This document shows, one piece after another, positions 46,143 through 55,727 of a stretch of 64,000 bases of DNA. A model generated the notes under the pieces. It did no database searches. It saw nothing but the letters and a program-made list of their open reading frames with translations, and was not told where the DNA came from. This DNA comes from Terrabacter sp. Root85. Lineage in GTDB: Bacteria; Actinomycetota; Actinomycetes; Actinomycetales; Dermatophilaceae. The translations under genes and the position numbers were made by a program. Each line of letters starts with the position of its first letter. The stretch's first letter is position 1. The DNA lies in the NCBI RefSeq assembly GCF_001429185.1, contig NZ_LMIW01000008.1:732056-796055 (forward strand). The letters run 5' to 3'.

Positions 46143-47107
46143 GCGGCACCACCGCTCCGTCGTCCACCGGCAGCCCGGTCGGCATCGGTGCCGAGGCCCT
46201 CGTCGGCGGTGAGGGCGAGGAAGGCGGACTCGAGGTCCGGGCGCACCGGCACGAGCTCGGCGACGTAGAGGCCGTGCCCGGCGAGCGCCCGGGTGACGGC
46301 AGAAGGGTCCTCGGTCCCGACGACGAGGTAGGCGTCGTCGCGGGTCAGGGTGAAGCCGTCGGCGGTCAGCACCTCGGCGGCTCGGTCCGGGGAGGCGACT
46401 CCGACCCGCACCTGCGCGGTGCCGGCGCCCGCGCCGCCGAGGATGTCGCTGACGCGCCCCTCGGCGAGCAGCGACCCGTGCCCGATGATCGAGACCGTGT
46501 CGGCGACCTGCTCGACCTCGGCGAGGATGTGCGAGCTGACGAGCACCGTCTTGCCCTGTTCGCCGAGCGTCCGCATCGTGTCGCGCACCTCGCGGATCCC
46601 GGCGGGGTCGAGTCCGTTGGTGGGCTCGTCGAAGATGAGCAGGTCGGGGTCCTTGAGCAGCGTCGCCGCGATGGCGAGGCGCTGCTTCATGCCGAGCGAG
46701 AAGCCGGCGTACCGGTCGCGACCGCGGTCGCCGAGGTGCGTCGCCTCGAGGACCTCGTCGACGCGGTGGCGTGGGCTGCCGATCGCGCTCGCGAGCAGGG
46801 TGAGGTTCTGACGGGCGGTGAACGCCGGGAAGAACTTCGGTGACTCGACGATCGCCCCGACCCGGTCGACGACGTGCGGCAGCCGCTTGGGCACCGCCTC
46901 GCCGAAGACCTCGGCGGTGCCGGAGTCGGCGCGCACGAGGCCGAGCAGCATCCGGATCGTCGTCGTCTTGCCGGAGCCGTTCGGCCCGAGGAAGCCGTGC
47001 ACGCCTCCGAGGGGCACGGCCATCGACAGGCCGGTGACGGCGACGCGTCTCGACCCTCGGCTCAGGTACGTCTTGCGTAGGTTGACAGTGCGGACGGCGA
47101 CGTCCAT
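46139..47107 (-). CDS. ABC transporter ATP-binding protein (exporter type)
   Basis: 322 residues. Walker A GPNGSGKTTTIRML, a degenerate signature FSLGMKQRLA, Walker B DLLIFDEPTNGLDP, H-loop SSHILAE. A 100-residue C-terminal extension (AAEVLTADGFTLTRDDAYLV) is typical of ABC-2/lantibiotic-type exporters. Inserted between lipB and lipA on the same strand. Confidence 0.92.
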   Translation of the reverse strand: MDVAVRTVNLRKTYLSRGSRRVAVTGLSMAVPLGGVHGFLGPNGSGKTTTIRMLLGLVRADSGTAEVFGEAVPKRLPHVVDRVGAIVESPKFFPAFTARQNLTLLASAIGSPRHRVDEVLEATHLGDRGRDRYAGFSLGMKQRLAIAATLLKDPDLLIFDEPTNGLDPAGIREVRDTMRTLGEQGKTVLVSSHILAEVEQVADTVSIIGHGSLLAEGRVSDILGGAGAGTAQVRVGVASPDRAAEVLTADGFTLTRDDAYLVVGTEDPSAVTRALAGHGLYVAELVPVRPDLESAFLALTADEGLGTDADRAAGGRRSGGAA

Positions 47108-47251
47108 CGATCCCCCTGGTTCGACCGGTTGGTGGTCGACACCCTAGGGGTGGGCCCGACGGACCGCGCGCGGACCCGCCGGGCACGACACGGCATACGG
47201 TCTCGGGACGGGCCGGGAAACGCCGGGACGGGCCGGTCCGGCCCGGACGGG

Positions 47252-47911
47252 TCAGGCGAGCGCGCGGCGGTTCGGCCGGAGAGCCGGGAGGATGTCGGCG
47301 AGGTGCTTCTCGACGTGGGGGAGCACCTCGGTGACCGGCACGTCGCGCCCGAGCTCGAACGACAGGGACGTGACCCCGGCACCGACGATGCCGCACGGGA
47401 TGATCACCTCGCCCCAGGACAGGTCGGGGTTGCAGTTGAGGGCGAAGCCGTGCATGGCGACCTGGCGGCTGACCCGGATGCCGATGGCACCGATCTTGCG
47501 GCGCGGGCCGCGGTCGTCGGCGGCGATCCACGTGCCGCTCTCGCCCTCGACGCGGCCGGCCTCGACGCCGAAGTCGGCGCAGACGCGGATCATCATCTCC
47601 TCGATGTGCCGGACGTAGCCGACGACGTCGATGGGCGCGGGGAGCCGGACGATCGGGTAGCCGGTGATCTGGCCCGGACCGTGCCAGGTGATCTTGCCGC
47701 CGCGGTCGACGTCGATGACGGGCGTGCCGTCGTTGGGGCGCTCCTGCGGCTCGGTGCGCTTGCCCGCGGTGTAGACGGCGCGGTGCTCGAGAAGGTAGAC
47801 GGTGTCGGGCTCCTCGCCCGCGACGACCTTCGCGTGGGTGTCGCGCTGGACCTGCCACGCCTGCTCGTAGTCGACGAAGTCGGGGTCGAGACCGAGGTGG
47901 ACGAAGCGCAT
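47252..47911 (-). CDS. lipB: Lipoyl(octanoyl) transferase
   Basis: 219 residues. Moves octanoate from acyl carrier protein to lipoyl domains. The catalytic Lys is in [11 protein letters not shown] and Cys in [26 protein letters not shown] and [15 protein letters not shown] are family motifs. Leaderless: TAGGGT ends six bases before ATG. Confidence 0.96.
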   Translation of the reverse strand: MRFVHLGLDPDFVDYEQAWQVQRDTHAKVVAGEEPDTVYLLEHRAVYTAGKRTEPQERPNDGTPVIDVDRGGKITWHGPGQITGYPIVRLPAPIDVVGYVRHIEEMMIRVCADFGVEAGRVEGESGTWIAADDRGPRRKIGAIGIRVSRQVAMHGFALNCNPDLSWGEVIIPCGIVGAGVTSLSFELGRDVPVTEVLPHVEKHLADILPALRPNRRALA

Positions 47912-47947
47912 GCGGCCACCCTACGCCGGGCGGCATACGATGCCGGA
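47912..47947. promoter_or_regulatory. Back-to-back leaderless promoters of lipB and the oxidoreductase gene
   Basis: Reverse strand: TAGGGT (47918-47923) six bases before lipB ATG. Forward: TACGAT (47936-47941) six bases before ATG 47948. The forward -10 overlaps a CGGCATACG word. Confidence 0.55.
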
Positions 47948-49015
47948 ATGCCTGCCACCGAGCCGTCCCCGTCCACCCCGCTGCGTGTCGGACTCGTCGG
48001 CTACGGCTCGGCCGGTCGGGGCATCCACGCACCCCTCATCGGGCGGGCCGGGCTCACGGTGGCAGCAGTGTCGACGTCGAACGCGACCCGTGCCGACGAG
48101 GTGCGGGCCGACCTCCCGGGCGCCGAGGTCGTCCCCGACCTCGAGACGCTCCTCGGGATCGACGGCCTCGACCTCGTCGTCCTCGCGTCACCGAGCGGCG
48201 TGCACGCCGAGCAGGCCGAGCGCGTCATCGAGGCGGGCATCCCGCTCGTCGTCGACAAGCCGCTCGCCGTGGACGCGAGCCGTGCCCTCGACGTCGTCGA
48301 CCTCGCCGCCCACCACGGCGTGCCCCTCACCGTCTTCAACAACCGGCGCTTCGACCCCGAGCTGGCCGCGCTGCGCATCGTACGCGACGACCATCTCGTC
48401 GGTGACATCTGGAGGGCCGAATACCGTTGGGACCGTTGGCGTCCCGTGCCCAAGCAGCGGTGGCGCGAGCAGGTCCCCGCCGAGGAGGGCGGCGGTCTGC
48501 TGCTCGACCTGCAGACCCACCTCGTCGACCAGGCGGTGCTCCTGCACGGTGAGGTCGAGTCGGTCTATGCCGAGGTCGACTCCCGCACGACGGTCGCCGA
48601 CGACGACACCTTCCTCGCGTGCCGGCACACCTCGGGTGTCGTCAGCCACGTCATGTCGAGCTCGGTCAACGGGGCTCCCGGCCCTCGCGCCCGCGTCAAC
48701 GGCTCGGCGGGCTCCTTCGTCATCGGCCGCCAGGTCGACGACGTCAGCGCGTTCACCGAGTTCGAGAACGACGGGGACGCCATCGGCTGGATCGTGCGCG
48801 GTGACGAGCGTGAGCGGGGACCCGTCGTGACCGACGCCGACCAGGCGAACTTCTACCGGGCCGTCGCGGCCGCCCTCGTCTCGTCGGACCCGCAGGCGAC
48901 GATGCCGGTCGACCCGCGCGATGCGGTGCACGTCCTCGCCGTCGTCGACGCCGCACGGATCAGCGCCCGGGACCGCAGGGTCGTCGACGTCGTGACGCCC
49001 GGCCAGACCCCCTGA
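47948..49015 (+). CDS. Gfo/Idh/MocA-family oxidoreductase
   Basis: 355 residues. N-terminal Rossmann fold (VGLVGYGSAGRGIHAPLI) and the family EKP-like motif as VVDKPLAVD; the C-terminal domain has EEGGGLLLDLQTHLVDQ, where the usual GGG-x-DxGxH motif carries His. NAD(P)-dependent oxidation or reduction of a sugar or cyclitol; the substrate is not evident. Confidence 0.88.
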   Translation: MPATEPSPSTPLRVGLVGYGSAGRGIHAPLIGRAGLTVAAVSTSNATRADEVRADLPGAEVVPDLETLLGIDGLDLVVLASPSGVHAEQAERVIEAGIPLVVDKPLAVDASRALDVVDLAAHHGVPLTVFNNRRFDPELAALRIVRDDHLVGDIWRAEYRWDRWRPVPKQRWREQVPAEEGGGLLLDLQTHLVDQAVLLHGEVESVYAEVDSRTTVADDDTFLACRHTSGVVSHVMSSSVNGAPGPRARVNGSAGSFVIGRQVDDVSAFTEFENDGDAIGWIVRGDERERGPVVTDADQANFYRAVAAALVSSDPQATMPVDPRDAVHVLAVVDAARISARDRRVVDVVTPGQTP

Positions 49016-49139
49016 GGGTGGGCCCGACACCGACCGCGGGTGTATGCCGGGTGACCCGGTCCGTCGTCGGGGGCGGTCCTCGTCGGGACCCTGTGGACGA
49101 CGCGCCCGCGGCCCGGCGCGGCGCTGCTTGCATGGTCGG

Positions 49140-50630
49140 GTGACCGAGCACGAGCGAGAGAAGCGACCGGAGCAGCCGCCGGAGCGTCCCCACGTGCCGG
49201 GGCACCGTGTCGACGCCGTCATCGGGACGGGCGCGTCGGCGGTCGTGTGGTCGGGGGTCGACGCGACGGGGCGTCGGGTGGCGATCAAGGTGCCGCACCT
49301 CGTCCGCGACGAGCTCGACCGGCAGCAGTCCCTCGCCGAGCAGCAGGTGCTGCTGGCCGTGCAGCACGACCACCTCGTGCCGCTCCGGTCGGTCGTGCCG
49401 CTCCCCGACGGTCGCGAGGCGCTCGTCTTCGACCTCGTCTCCGGGGCCCAGCTGTCCGCGATGGTGGGCAGTCGCGGCCACCTGCGCGCGGGCGAGGTCG
49501 TCACCGTCCTCACTCCGGTCTGCGAGGCCGTCGCCCATCTCCACGCGGCGGGCGGGGTGCACGCCGACATCTCCCCGTCCAACGTCACCCTGACCTCCGA
49601 CGGACGCCCCGTCCTGCTCGACCTCGGCGCCGTGCGCGTGCCCGGTCGCGAGACCGGTGCCGTGCACGGCACGACCGGATACATCGCTCCCGAGGTGCTC
49701 CTCGGCGCGGCGCCGGACGAGTGCTCCGACGTGTACGCCCTCGGCGCCGTCGCGTGGTTCTGCCTCACCGGCAACGGGGCGCCGGACACGATGGTGCGGC
49801 TCGACGAGGAGATCATCGTCAGCCACGTCGGTCCCGAGCTCGCCGCCGTCGTCGCGGCGGCCATCGACCCCGACCCGACTCGACGTCCGCGTGCGGCCGA
49901 GCTGGCCGGCCTCTTCTACGACGCGGTCCCGGCCGAGCCGGTCGAGGTCGTGGTCGGGGCCGACCAGGCGTCAGCACTGACCCACCGGCTCCGGGCCGAG
50001 GCCGGGCGCGAGCCGGCACCCGCAGAGCGGGACTCCCGAAGGTGGCCTCGCCGGGCCGTCACGGCGGCGCTCGTCGCGGTGCCGCTCGTGGCCGCCGCGG
50101 GGTGGGCGTGGGCGGCCCGGGACCCCGCGTCGCTGACGCCACCCTCGACCTCGTCGACGCCGACCACACCGGCGGTTCCGACGGCATCGCCGGCTCCGGG
50201 CGACAGCGCGGCGGACCGGGTGCTGCGGGACGCCGCGAGCCCCTCGGCGCGGCCGGAGGACCTGATGCAGGCCCTGAGCGACCGGCGGTCGGCCGCCCTC
50301 GTCGGGCGGGACGCGACGGCACTGGCCCGGGTCCACGCGCCCGGCTCACCGAGCCTGTCGAGCGACCGGGCCCTGGTCTCGGGGCTCGTCGGCGCCCGGG
50401 CGCGCTGGGAGGGGCTGCGGCTCGAGGTCGCCGACGCGGCCTTCGTGACGGGGTCACCGACGGAGGCGGTCGTGCGCGCCCGGGTCGACTGGACGGCATA
50501 CGTCGTCGTCACCGGGGGTGGTGCACGGCTCGTGCGACCGGCGGACGCCGGTCGTCACCTCGACTTCCGGCTGATGCGCGGGTCCGAGGGATGGCGGATC
50601 AGCGCGATCAGCGCTTCACCAGCCACCTGA
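49140..50630 (+). CDS. Atypical Ser/Thr kinase-like membrane protein
   Basis: 496 residues from GTG 49140. Kinase-like domain in residues about 20-260: IGTGASAVVW, VAIKVPHL, then HADISPSNVTL in place of HRDxKPxN, LLDLGAVRVPG in place of DFG, and YIAPEVLLG. The catalytic Asp is kept but the Lys two residues on is Ser. One span near 305-325 (AVTAALVAVPLVAAAGWAWA), a Thr/Pro-rich linker and a C-terminal domain of about 130 residues. Activity may be weak or absent. Its 3' end overlaps the next, convergent gene by 23 bases. Confidence 0.8.
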   Translation: MTEHEREKRPEQPPERPHVPGHRVDAVIGTGASAVVWSGVDATGRRVAIKVPHLVRDELDRQQSLAEQQVLLAVQHDHLVPLRSVVPLPDGREALVFDLVSGAQLSAMVGSRGHLRAGEVVTVLTPVCEAVAHLHAAGGVHADISPSNVTLTSDGRPVLLDLGAVRVPGRETGAVHGTTGYIAPEVLLGAAPDECSDVYALGAVAWFCLTGNGAPDTMVRLDEEIIVSHVGPELAAVVAAAIDPDPTRRPRAAELAGLFYDAVPAEPVEVVVGADQASALTHRLRAEAGREPAPAERDSRRWPRRAVTAALVAVPLVAAAGWAWAARDPASLTPPSTSSTPTTPAVPTASPAPGDSAADRVLRDAASPSARPEDLMQALSDRRSAALVGRDATALARVHAPGSPSLSSDRALVSGLVGARARWEGLRLEVADAAFVTGSPTEAVVRARVDWTAYVVVTGGGARLVRPADAGRHLDFRLMRGSEGWRISAISASPAT

Positions 50631-51516
50631 CGGCCCCGTCGAGGTCGGGGTGCTCGAAGGTGAAGCCGGAGGCGAGCAGGGCCTCGGGCTCGACCCGCTG
50701 GCTCGCGACGACGTAGTCGGCGAACTCGCCGATGACGGCGCGCAGGGCGAAGCGGGGTGCGGGGACGAAGGCCGGGCGTGACAGCGCCGAACCGATGGCC
50801 GACGCGATCTCACCCTGTCGGGCGACCCCGGGCGCGACGAGGTTGAACGGCCCGGCGAGCTCCGGATGGTCGACGAGGTGCAGGATCGCGCGGACCTCGT
50901 CGACGAGGGTGATCCACGGCCACCACTCGCGCCCCGATCCCATCGGGCCGCCGAGGCCGAGACGTCCGAGCAGGACGACCTGCTCGAAGGCGCCGCCCTC
51001 AGGAGCCATGACGAGCCCGGTGCGGACGAAGGCGACGGGGAGACCCGCGTCGACCGCCGGCTGCGCTGCGCCCTCCCACCGCACGACGACGCCGGAGAGG
51101 AAGTCCTGTCCCGGCTCGCTCGTCTCGGGCAGGTGCTCCTCGCCCCGGTCACCGTAGTAGCCGACGGCCGACGCGTTGACGAGACGGATGGCCTCGCCGG
51201 TGCGGTCGCGGTGGGCGACCAGGGCCTGGGCCACCGTGCCGGTCGCGTCCGTGCGCGAGCGCTCGACCTCGCGCTTGTGCTCGGGGTTCCACCGTCGGTC
51301 GCCGATGCCGACGCCGGCGAGGTTGACGACCGCGTCGACCCCGTCGAGCGCCCGCTCGTCGATACGGCCACGGCTGGGGTCCCACTGGACCTCGTCCGCG
51401 GCGGAGGTGGCGTGGCGCACGAGGCGCACGACCTCGTCGCCGCGTTCGGCGAGCGCACGACGAAGCGCGCCGCCGATCAGGCCGGACGAGCCGGTGACGG
51501 CGACGCGCTTCGTCAT
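50608..51516 (-). CDS. TIGR01777-family NAD-dependent epimerase/dehydratase-like protein
   Basis: 302 residues. SDR fold with VAVTGSSGLIGGALRRALAE, VNLAGVGIGDRRW, NASAVGYYGDRG and a DUF1731-type C-terminal end (RFALRAVIGEFADYVVASQR). Widespread; function undetermined (YfcH/SulA-like). Directly follows sucB on the same strand, a linkage seen in many actinobacteria. Confidence 0.9.
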   Translation of the reverse strand: MTKRVAVTGSSGLIGGALRRALAERGDEVVRLVRHATSAADEVQWDPSRGRIDERALDGVDAVVNLAGVGIGDRRWNPEHKREVERSRTDATGTVAQALVAHRDRTGEAIRLVNASAVGYYGDRGEEHLPETSEPGQDFLSGVVVRWEGAAQPAVDAGLPVAFVRTGLVMAPEGGAFEQVVLLGRLGLGGPMGSGREWWPWITLVDEVRAILHLVDHPELAGPFNLVAPGVARQGEIASAIGSALSRPAFVPAPRFALRAVIGEFADYVVASQRVEPEALLASGFTFEHPDLDGAVRWLVKR

Positions 51517-51540
51517 GGGGTGCTCCTCATGCAGGCGACC

Positions 51541-53382
51541 TCAGGCCTCGAACTGGCCCTCTTCGAGCCTGGCCTTCATCGTGCCGAGGAACCGAGCGGC
51601 GTCGGCCCCGTCGACGATGCGGTGGTCGTAGGACAGCGCGAGGTACATCATCGAGCGGATCGCGATGGTCTCGCCGCCGTCGGCGTCCGTGACGACGACG
51701 GGCCGCTTGACGATCGCGCCGGTGCCGAGGATGGCGACCTGCGGCTGGTTGATGATCGGCGTGTCGAAGAGCGCGCCGCGGCTGCCGGTGTTGGTGATGG
51801 TGAAGGTGCCACCGGCCAGGTCGTCGGGCGTGATCTTGTTGCTGCGCGTGCGCGCGGCGACGTCGGCGATCGCCCGGGCGAGGCCGGCGATGTTGAGGTC
51901 ACCGGCGTTCTTGACGACCGGGACGATGAGGCCCTTCTCGGTGTCGACGGCGATCGAGAGGTTCTCGCTGCCGTGGTAGACGACCTCGTCGCCGTCGATG
52001 CTCGCGTTGACCATCGGGTGCGCCTTGAGCGCCTCGGTGGCGGCCAGGGCGAGGAACGGCAGGAAGCTGAGCTTCGTACCCTCGCGGGCCTCGAAGTCGC
52101 TCTTGACCTTGGCGCGCAGGCGGGCCACCTTCGTGAGGTCGACCTCGACGACGGTCGTCAGCTGGGCCGAGACCTGGAGCGACTCGACCATGCGGGTCGC
52201 GATGACCTTGCGCAGCCGCGTCATCTTCTCGCGCGTGCCGCGCTTCGGCGAGACCGCCGCCGCAGCGGACGAGGCACCCGACGGAGCGGATGCCGCGGGG
52301 GCGGCGGGCGCAGCAGCCGGGGCGGGAGCCGGGGCCTTCGCGGCCTCGGCGGCGTCGAGCACGTCCTGCTTGCGGATGCGACCGCCGACGCCCGTGCCGG
52401 TGATCGACCCGAGGTCGACACCGTGCTGGTTCGCGAGCTTGCGCACGAGCGGCGTGACGTAGGCGGCGGCGTCGTCGCGCGACGGCGTGGCAGCGGACGG
52501 TGCCGGTGCGGCGGCCTCGGGGGACTGCTGGGCGGGGGCGCGCTCGGCGTCGGCTGGCTTGCCGGCAGCCTCCTGCGTCGCCTCCTCCGGCTGCTCCTGG
52601 GCCGGAGCCTTCGGTGCCTCGGCGGCGGGCTCCGGTGCCTTCTCCGGCGCGGGCTCCGGCTCCGGTGCCTTCGCGGGCTCGGGCTCGGGTGCCTTGGCGG
52701 GCTCGGCGGCCGCGGCGGGCGCGGCGGGCGCGCCACCGCCGATGACGGCGAGGTCGGCACCGACCGGCACGGTGTCGTCCTCCTGGACGAGGATCTTGGT
52801 CAGGGTGCCGGCGACCGGCGACGGGATCTCGGTGTCGACCTTGTCGGTCGAGACCTCGAGGAGCGGCTCGTCGACGGCGACCTCGTCGCCCTCGGACTTG
52901 AGCCAGCGGGTGACGGTGCCCTCGGTCACGGACTCGCCGAGCGCCGGCATGGTCACGGTCTGGCCCTCGCCACCACCGGACGACGACGCAGCAGCCTGGG
53001 GCGCCTCGGCCTGCTCGGCCTCGGGCTCGCTGGTCGCGGCCTGCGGCTCCTGCTCGGTGCTCGGGGCCTCGGGTGCCGGGGCGGCCTGCTCGGGCTCGGG
53101 GGCCTCCTCGGCGGCCGGGGCGTCGCCACCGGACGCGGGAGCCTCGCCGTCGCCGATGACGGCGAGATCGGCGCCGACGGGGACGGTGTCGTCCTCCTGG
53201 GCGAGGATCTCCTGGAGGGTGCCCGCCACGGGGGAGGGGATCTCGGTGTCGACCTTGTCGGTCGAGACCTCGAGCAGCGGCTCGTCGACCTCGACGCGGT
53301 CACCGACGTTCTTCAGCCAGCGGGTGACGGTCCCCTCGGTGACTGACTCACCCAGGGCCGGCATGGTCACGCGTTCTGACAT
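51541..53382 (-). CDS. sucB: Dihydrolipoamide acyltransferase E2 (2-oxoglutarate dehydrogenase type)
   Basis: 613 residues. Two lipoyl domains (about 3-77 and 144-218), each with the lipoylated Lys in [14 protein letters not shown]; long Ala/Pro/Glu linkers; an E1/E3-binding domain near 307-342 ([20 protein letters not shown]); and a catalytic core from about 377 with the active His in SYDHRIVDG near residue 585. Transfers succinyl (or other acyl) groups to CoA. lpdA, the E3 subunit, is immediately upstream. Lipoylation depends on lipA and lipB nearby. Confidence 0.95.
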   Translation of the reverse strand: MSERVTMPALGESVTEGTVTRWLKNVGDRVEVDEPLLEVSTDKVDTEIPSPVAGTLQEILAQEDDTVPVGADLAVIGDGEAPASGGDAPAAEEAPEPEQAAPAPEAPSTEQEPQAATSEPEAEQAEAPQAAASSSGGGEGQTVTMPALGESVTEGTVTRWLKSEGDEVAVDEPLLEVSTDKVDTEIPSPVAGTLTKILVQEDDTVPVGADLAVIGGGAPAAPAAAAEPAKAPEPEPAKAPEPEPAPEKAPEPAAEAPKAPAQEQPEEATQEAAGKPADAERAPAQQSPEAAAPAPSAATPSRDDAAAYVTPLVRKLANQHGVDLGSITGTGVGGRIRKQDVLDAAEAAKAPAPAPAAAPAAPAASAPSGASSAAAAVSPKRGTREKMTRLRKVIATRMVESLQVSAQLTTVVEVDLTKVARLRAKVKSDFEAREGTKLSFLPFLALAATEALKAHPMVNASIDGDEVVYHGSENLSIAVDTEKGLIVPVVKNAGDLNIAGLARAIADVAARTRSNKITPDDLAGGTFTITNTGSRGALFDTPIINQPQVAILGTGAIVKRPVVVTDADGGETIAIRSMMYLALSYDHRIVDGADAARFLGTMKARLEEGQFEA

Positions 53383-53413
53383 GACGTGTTTTCTCCTCTT
53401 CCCAGTTTCTGGC

Positions 53414-54799
53414 TCAAGCGTGTGCGTGCAGGGGCTTACCCGCCAAGGCCAAGTGTGCCTCGCCGAGCGCCTCGTTCTGTGTGGGGTGCGCGTGGATGAG
53501 ACCGGCGACGTCCTCCGGGTGCGCCTCCCAGTTGACGATGAGCTGTGCCTCGCCGATCTGCTCGCCCATCCGGGCGCCGATCATGTGGACGCCGACGACG
53601 GGTCCGTCGACCTGCCGCACGAGCTTGACGAAGCCCTGGGTGCCGAGGATCTGGGACTTGCCGTTGCCGCCGAGGTTGTACTCGTACGTCGCGACGTCAC
53701 CGTGCTTCTCGCGGGCCTGGGCTTCGGTGAGGCCGACGCTCGCGATCTCGGGGTCGCAGTACGTGACGCGGGGGATGCCCATCTCGTCGATGGCGGCGGG
53801 TGCGAGTCCCGCGATCTCCTCGGCGACGAAGATGCCCTGGGCGAAGCCGCGGTGTGCGAGCTGGAGGCCGGGCACGATGTCACCGACGGCGTAGACGCCC
53901 GCGGCGCTGGTGCGCAGCCGCTCGTCGGTGGGCACGAAGCCGCGGTCGACGGTGACGCCGGCGGCTTCGTAGCCCAGGCCCTCGGTGACCGGGCCGCGCC
54001 CGACCGCGACGAGGAGCAGGTCGGCCTCGATGGTCCCGCCCGACTCGAGCGACACCGTGACGACGTCGCCCTGCTGGGTCGCGCCGGCGAAGCGCACACC
54101 GGTCTTGAAGGCGATCTTGCGCTTGCGGAAGGAGCGTTCGAGCTGCTTGCTGATGGCTTCGTCCTCGGCCGCGACGAGACGCGGAAGCGCCTCGACGATC
54201 GTCACCTCGGAGCCGAAGCTCTTGAAGACGGAGGCGAACTCGACGCCGATGACACCGCCACCGAGCACGACGACCCGGGCCGGCACGTGGTCGATGGCGA
54301 GGGCCTGCTCGCTCGTCATGATGCGGCCGCCGATCTCGAGCCCCGGGAGCGACTTCGCATAGCTTCCGGTGGCGAGCACGACGTTGCGACCGGTGATGCG
54401 GCGGTCGCCGACGACGACGGTGTGGGGCCCGTCGAGGACGCCCGACCCTTCGACGTAGTCGATCTTCGCGGCCTTCACGAGACCCTGGAGTCCCTTGTAG
54501 AGGCGGCTGATGACGCCGTCCTTGTAGGCGTTGACGCCCGACATGTCGACGGACTCGAAGGTCGTCTTCACCCCGAAGGTCGCACCCTCGCGGGCGACGT
54601 CGGCGACCTCGGCGGCGTGGAGCAGCGCCTTGGTCGGGATGCAGCCCTGGTGCAGGCACGTGCCGCCCAGACGCCCCTTCTCCACGAGTGCCACGGAGAG
54701 CCCCAGCTCTGCCGACCGCAGGGCACAGGCGTAGCCGCCGGACCCTCCACCGAGAATGACGACGTCGTAGTCGCCTGCGGCACCAGCCGGCATGTGCAT
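53414..54799 (-). CDS. lpdA: Dihydrolipoyl dehydrogenase (E3)
   Basis: 461 residues, or 459 from the second ATG; GAAGGAG serves either. FAD site [15 protein letters not shown], redox disulfide [16 protein letters not shown] site [16 protein letters not shown] and C-terminal active base in [10 protein letters not shown]. Reoxidises lipoyl groups of SucB and of other 2-oxo acid and glycine complexes. 31 bases upstream of sucB: operon. Confidence 0.96.
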   Translation of the reverse strand: MHMPAGAAGDYDVVILGGGSGGYACALRSAELGLSVALVEKGRLGGTCLHQGCIPTKALLHAAEVADVAREGATFGVKTTFESVDMSGVNAYKDGVISRLYKGLQGLVKAAKIDYVEGSGVLDGPHTVVVGDRRITGRNVVLATGSYAKSLPGLEIGGRIMTSEQALAIDHVPARVVVLGGGVIGVEFASVFKSFGSEVTIVEALPRLVAAEDEAISKQLERSFRKRKIAFKTGVRFAGATQQGDVVTVSLESGGTIEADLLLVAVGRGPVTEGLGYEAAGVTVDRGFVPTDERLRTSAAGVYAVGDIVPGLQLAHRGFAQGIFVAEEIAGLAPAAIDEMGIPRVTYCDPEIASVGLTEAQAREKHGDVATYEYNLGGNGKSQILGTQGFVKLVRQVDGPVVGVHMIGARMGEQIGEAQLIVNWEAHPEDVAGLIHAHPTQNEALGEAHLALAGKPLHAHA

Positions 54800-54994
54800 G
54801 TGCTCCTTCGGGTGAATCGCCTGCTCCCGCCGTCGTGCAGCAGGAGTCCGCGGACGTTCTGGCGTACGCGTGGGTGGGCGTACGGGTGGGCGTGCAAGAG
54901 CATCTTGTCATTGATCGGATGAGACGTCACAGGCAGGTCACGCCTCCCGGCGCGCTGTGGTGGTGAGCACGGGTCGACCCCGTACAGTGCCGCC

Positions 54995-55342
54995 ATGGGC
55001 TGGTTCTCACGACGCGGCAGCCGCAAGGGCAATCCCTTCCCCGGCCGGTCCGACGGGCCGCAGATGGAGATCGACCGGAAGGCGGTCGAGCAGCACCTGC
55101 GCGCGTTCGTCGAGTCCCGGCTCGGTGTCGAGGCCTACGTCGAGCCCGCCACGAGCGTCACCCCCACGACCATCGTGCTCATCGCGTGGGACGGCGAGTG
55201 GACGCGTCGCGCCGTGCCATCTCCCAAGGACGGCTTCGAGATCAGCCAGAAGCTCGGCGTCCCGGTCTACGACGTCAACAAGACGGGCTATCCCAACCGG
55301 ATGCGCGAGTGGAGCAAGCGCCGACGTCAGGGTGACGCCTGA
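54995..55342 (+). CDS. Conserved actinobacterial hypothetical protein, 115 residues
   Basis: Reads MGWFSRRGSRKG, then a mixed domain VEQHLRAFVESRLGVEAYVE and TTIVLIAWDGEWTRR, ending with YPNRMREWSKRRR. Basic N- and C-termini. No function known; often found between lpd and pepA. Cytoplasmic. Confidence 0.78.
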   Translation: MGWFSRRGSRKGNPFPGRSDGPQMEIDRKAVEQHLRAFVESRLGVEAYVEPATSVTPTTIVLIAWDGEWTRRAVPSPKDGFEISQKLGVPVYDVNKTGYPNRMREWSKRRRQGDA

Positions 55343-55475
55343 CCCGGCGACACGGCATACGACCTCGTGGTCGGTTGCCGGGCAAAAGGGGTGGACCGGG
55401 TCCCGGTTCGCTGACAGGGTGAAAAGCGTTCAGTCCGTGCCGGATTCGGCGCCACAGCACACAGGAGGTTCTCGA

Positions 55476-55664
55476 ATGTCGAAGCAGGATGGCGAATCCA
55501 GCGGTCCGAGCGAGGAGATGAAGGCCAAGTTCCGTGCGGCGCTCGACAAGAAGCACGCCCACGGTGGCAAGGACGTCTCCGACGACCACGACCGCACCAA
55601 GGTGCACGGTGCACACGGCCCCGCCAAGGCCCAGCAGATGTTCCGTCGCAAGTCCGGCGGCTGA
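55476..55664 (+). CDS. DUF5302-like small protein, 62 residues
   Basis: ATG 55476 behind a near-ideal AGGAGGT. Highly charged: KAKFRAALDKKHAHGGKDVS and the conserved end GPAKAQQMFRRKSGG. Small actinobacterial proteins of this type are common and uncharacterised. A strong terminator follows. Confidence 0.8.
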   Translation: MSKQDGESSGPSEEMKAKFRAALDKKHAHGGKDVSDDHDRTKVHGAHGPAKAQQMFRRKSGG

Positions 55665-55680
55665 CCCCAGCCGCACACGC

Positions 55681-55717
55681 CGAGAGGCCCCGTTCCGTCA
55701 CGGAACGGGGCCTCTCG
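55681..55717. terminator. Bidirectional hairpin between DUF5302 and pepA
   Basis: 17-bp arms CGAGAGGCCCCGTTCCG (55681-55697) and complement (55701-55717), 3-base loop. Confidence 0.75.
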
Positions 55718-55727
55718 CACGTACGCG

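Noticed and set aside
45093-48032. Single very long reverse frame covering permease, ATPase and lipB
   Set aside because: Only its last 350 codons match a protein (the permease). The upstream part is out of frame with the real ATPase and lipB genes, which have motifs and their own starts.
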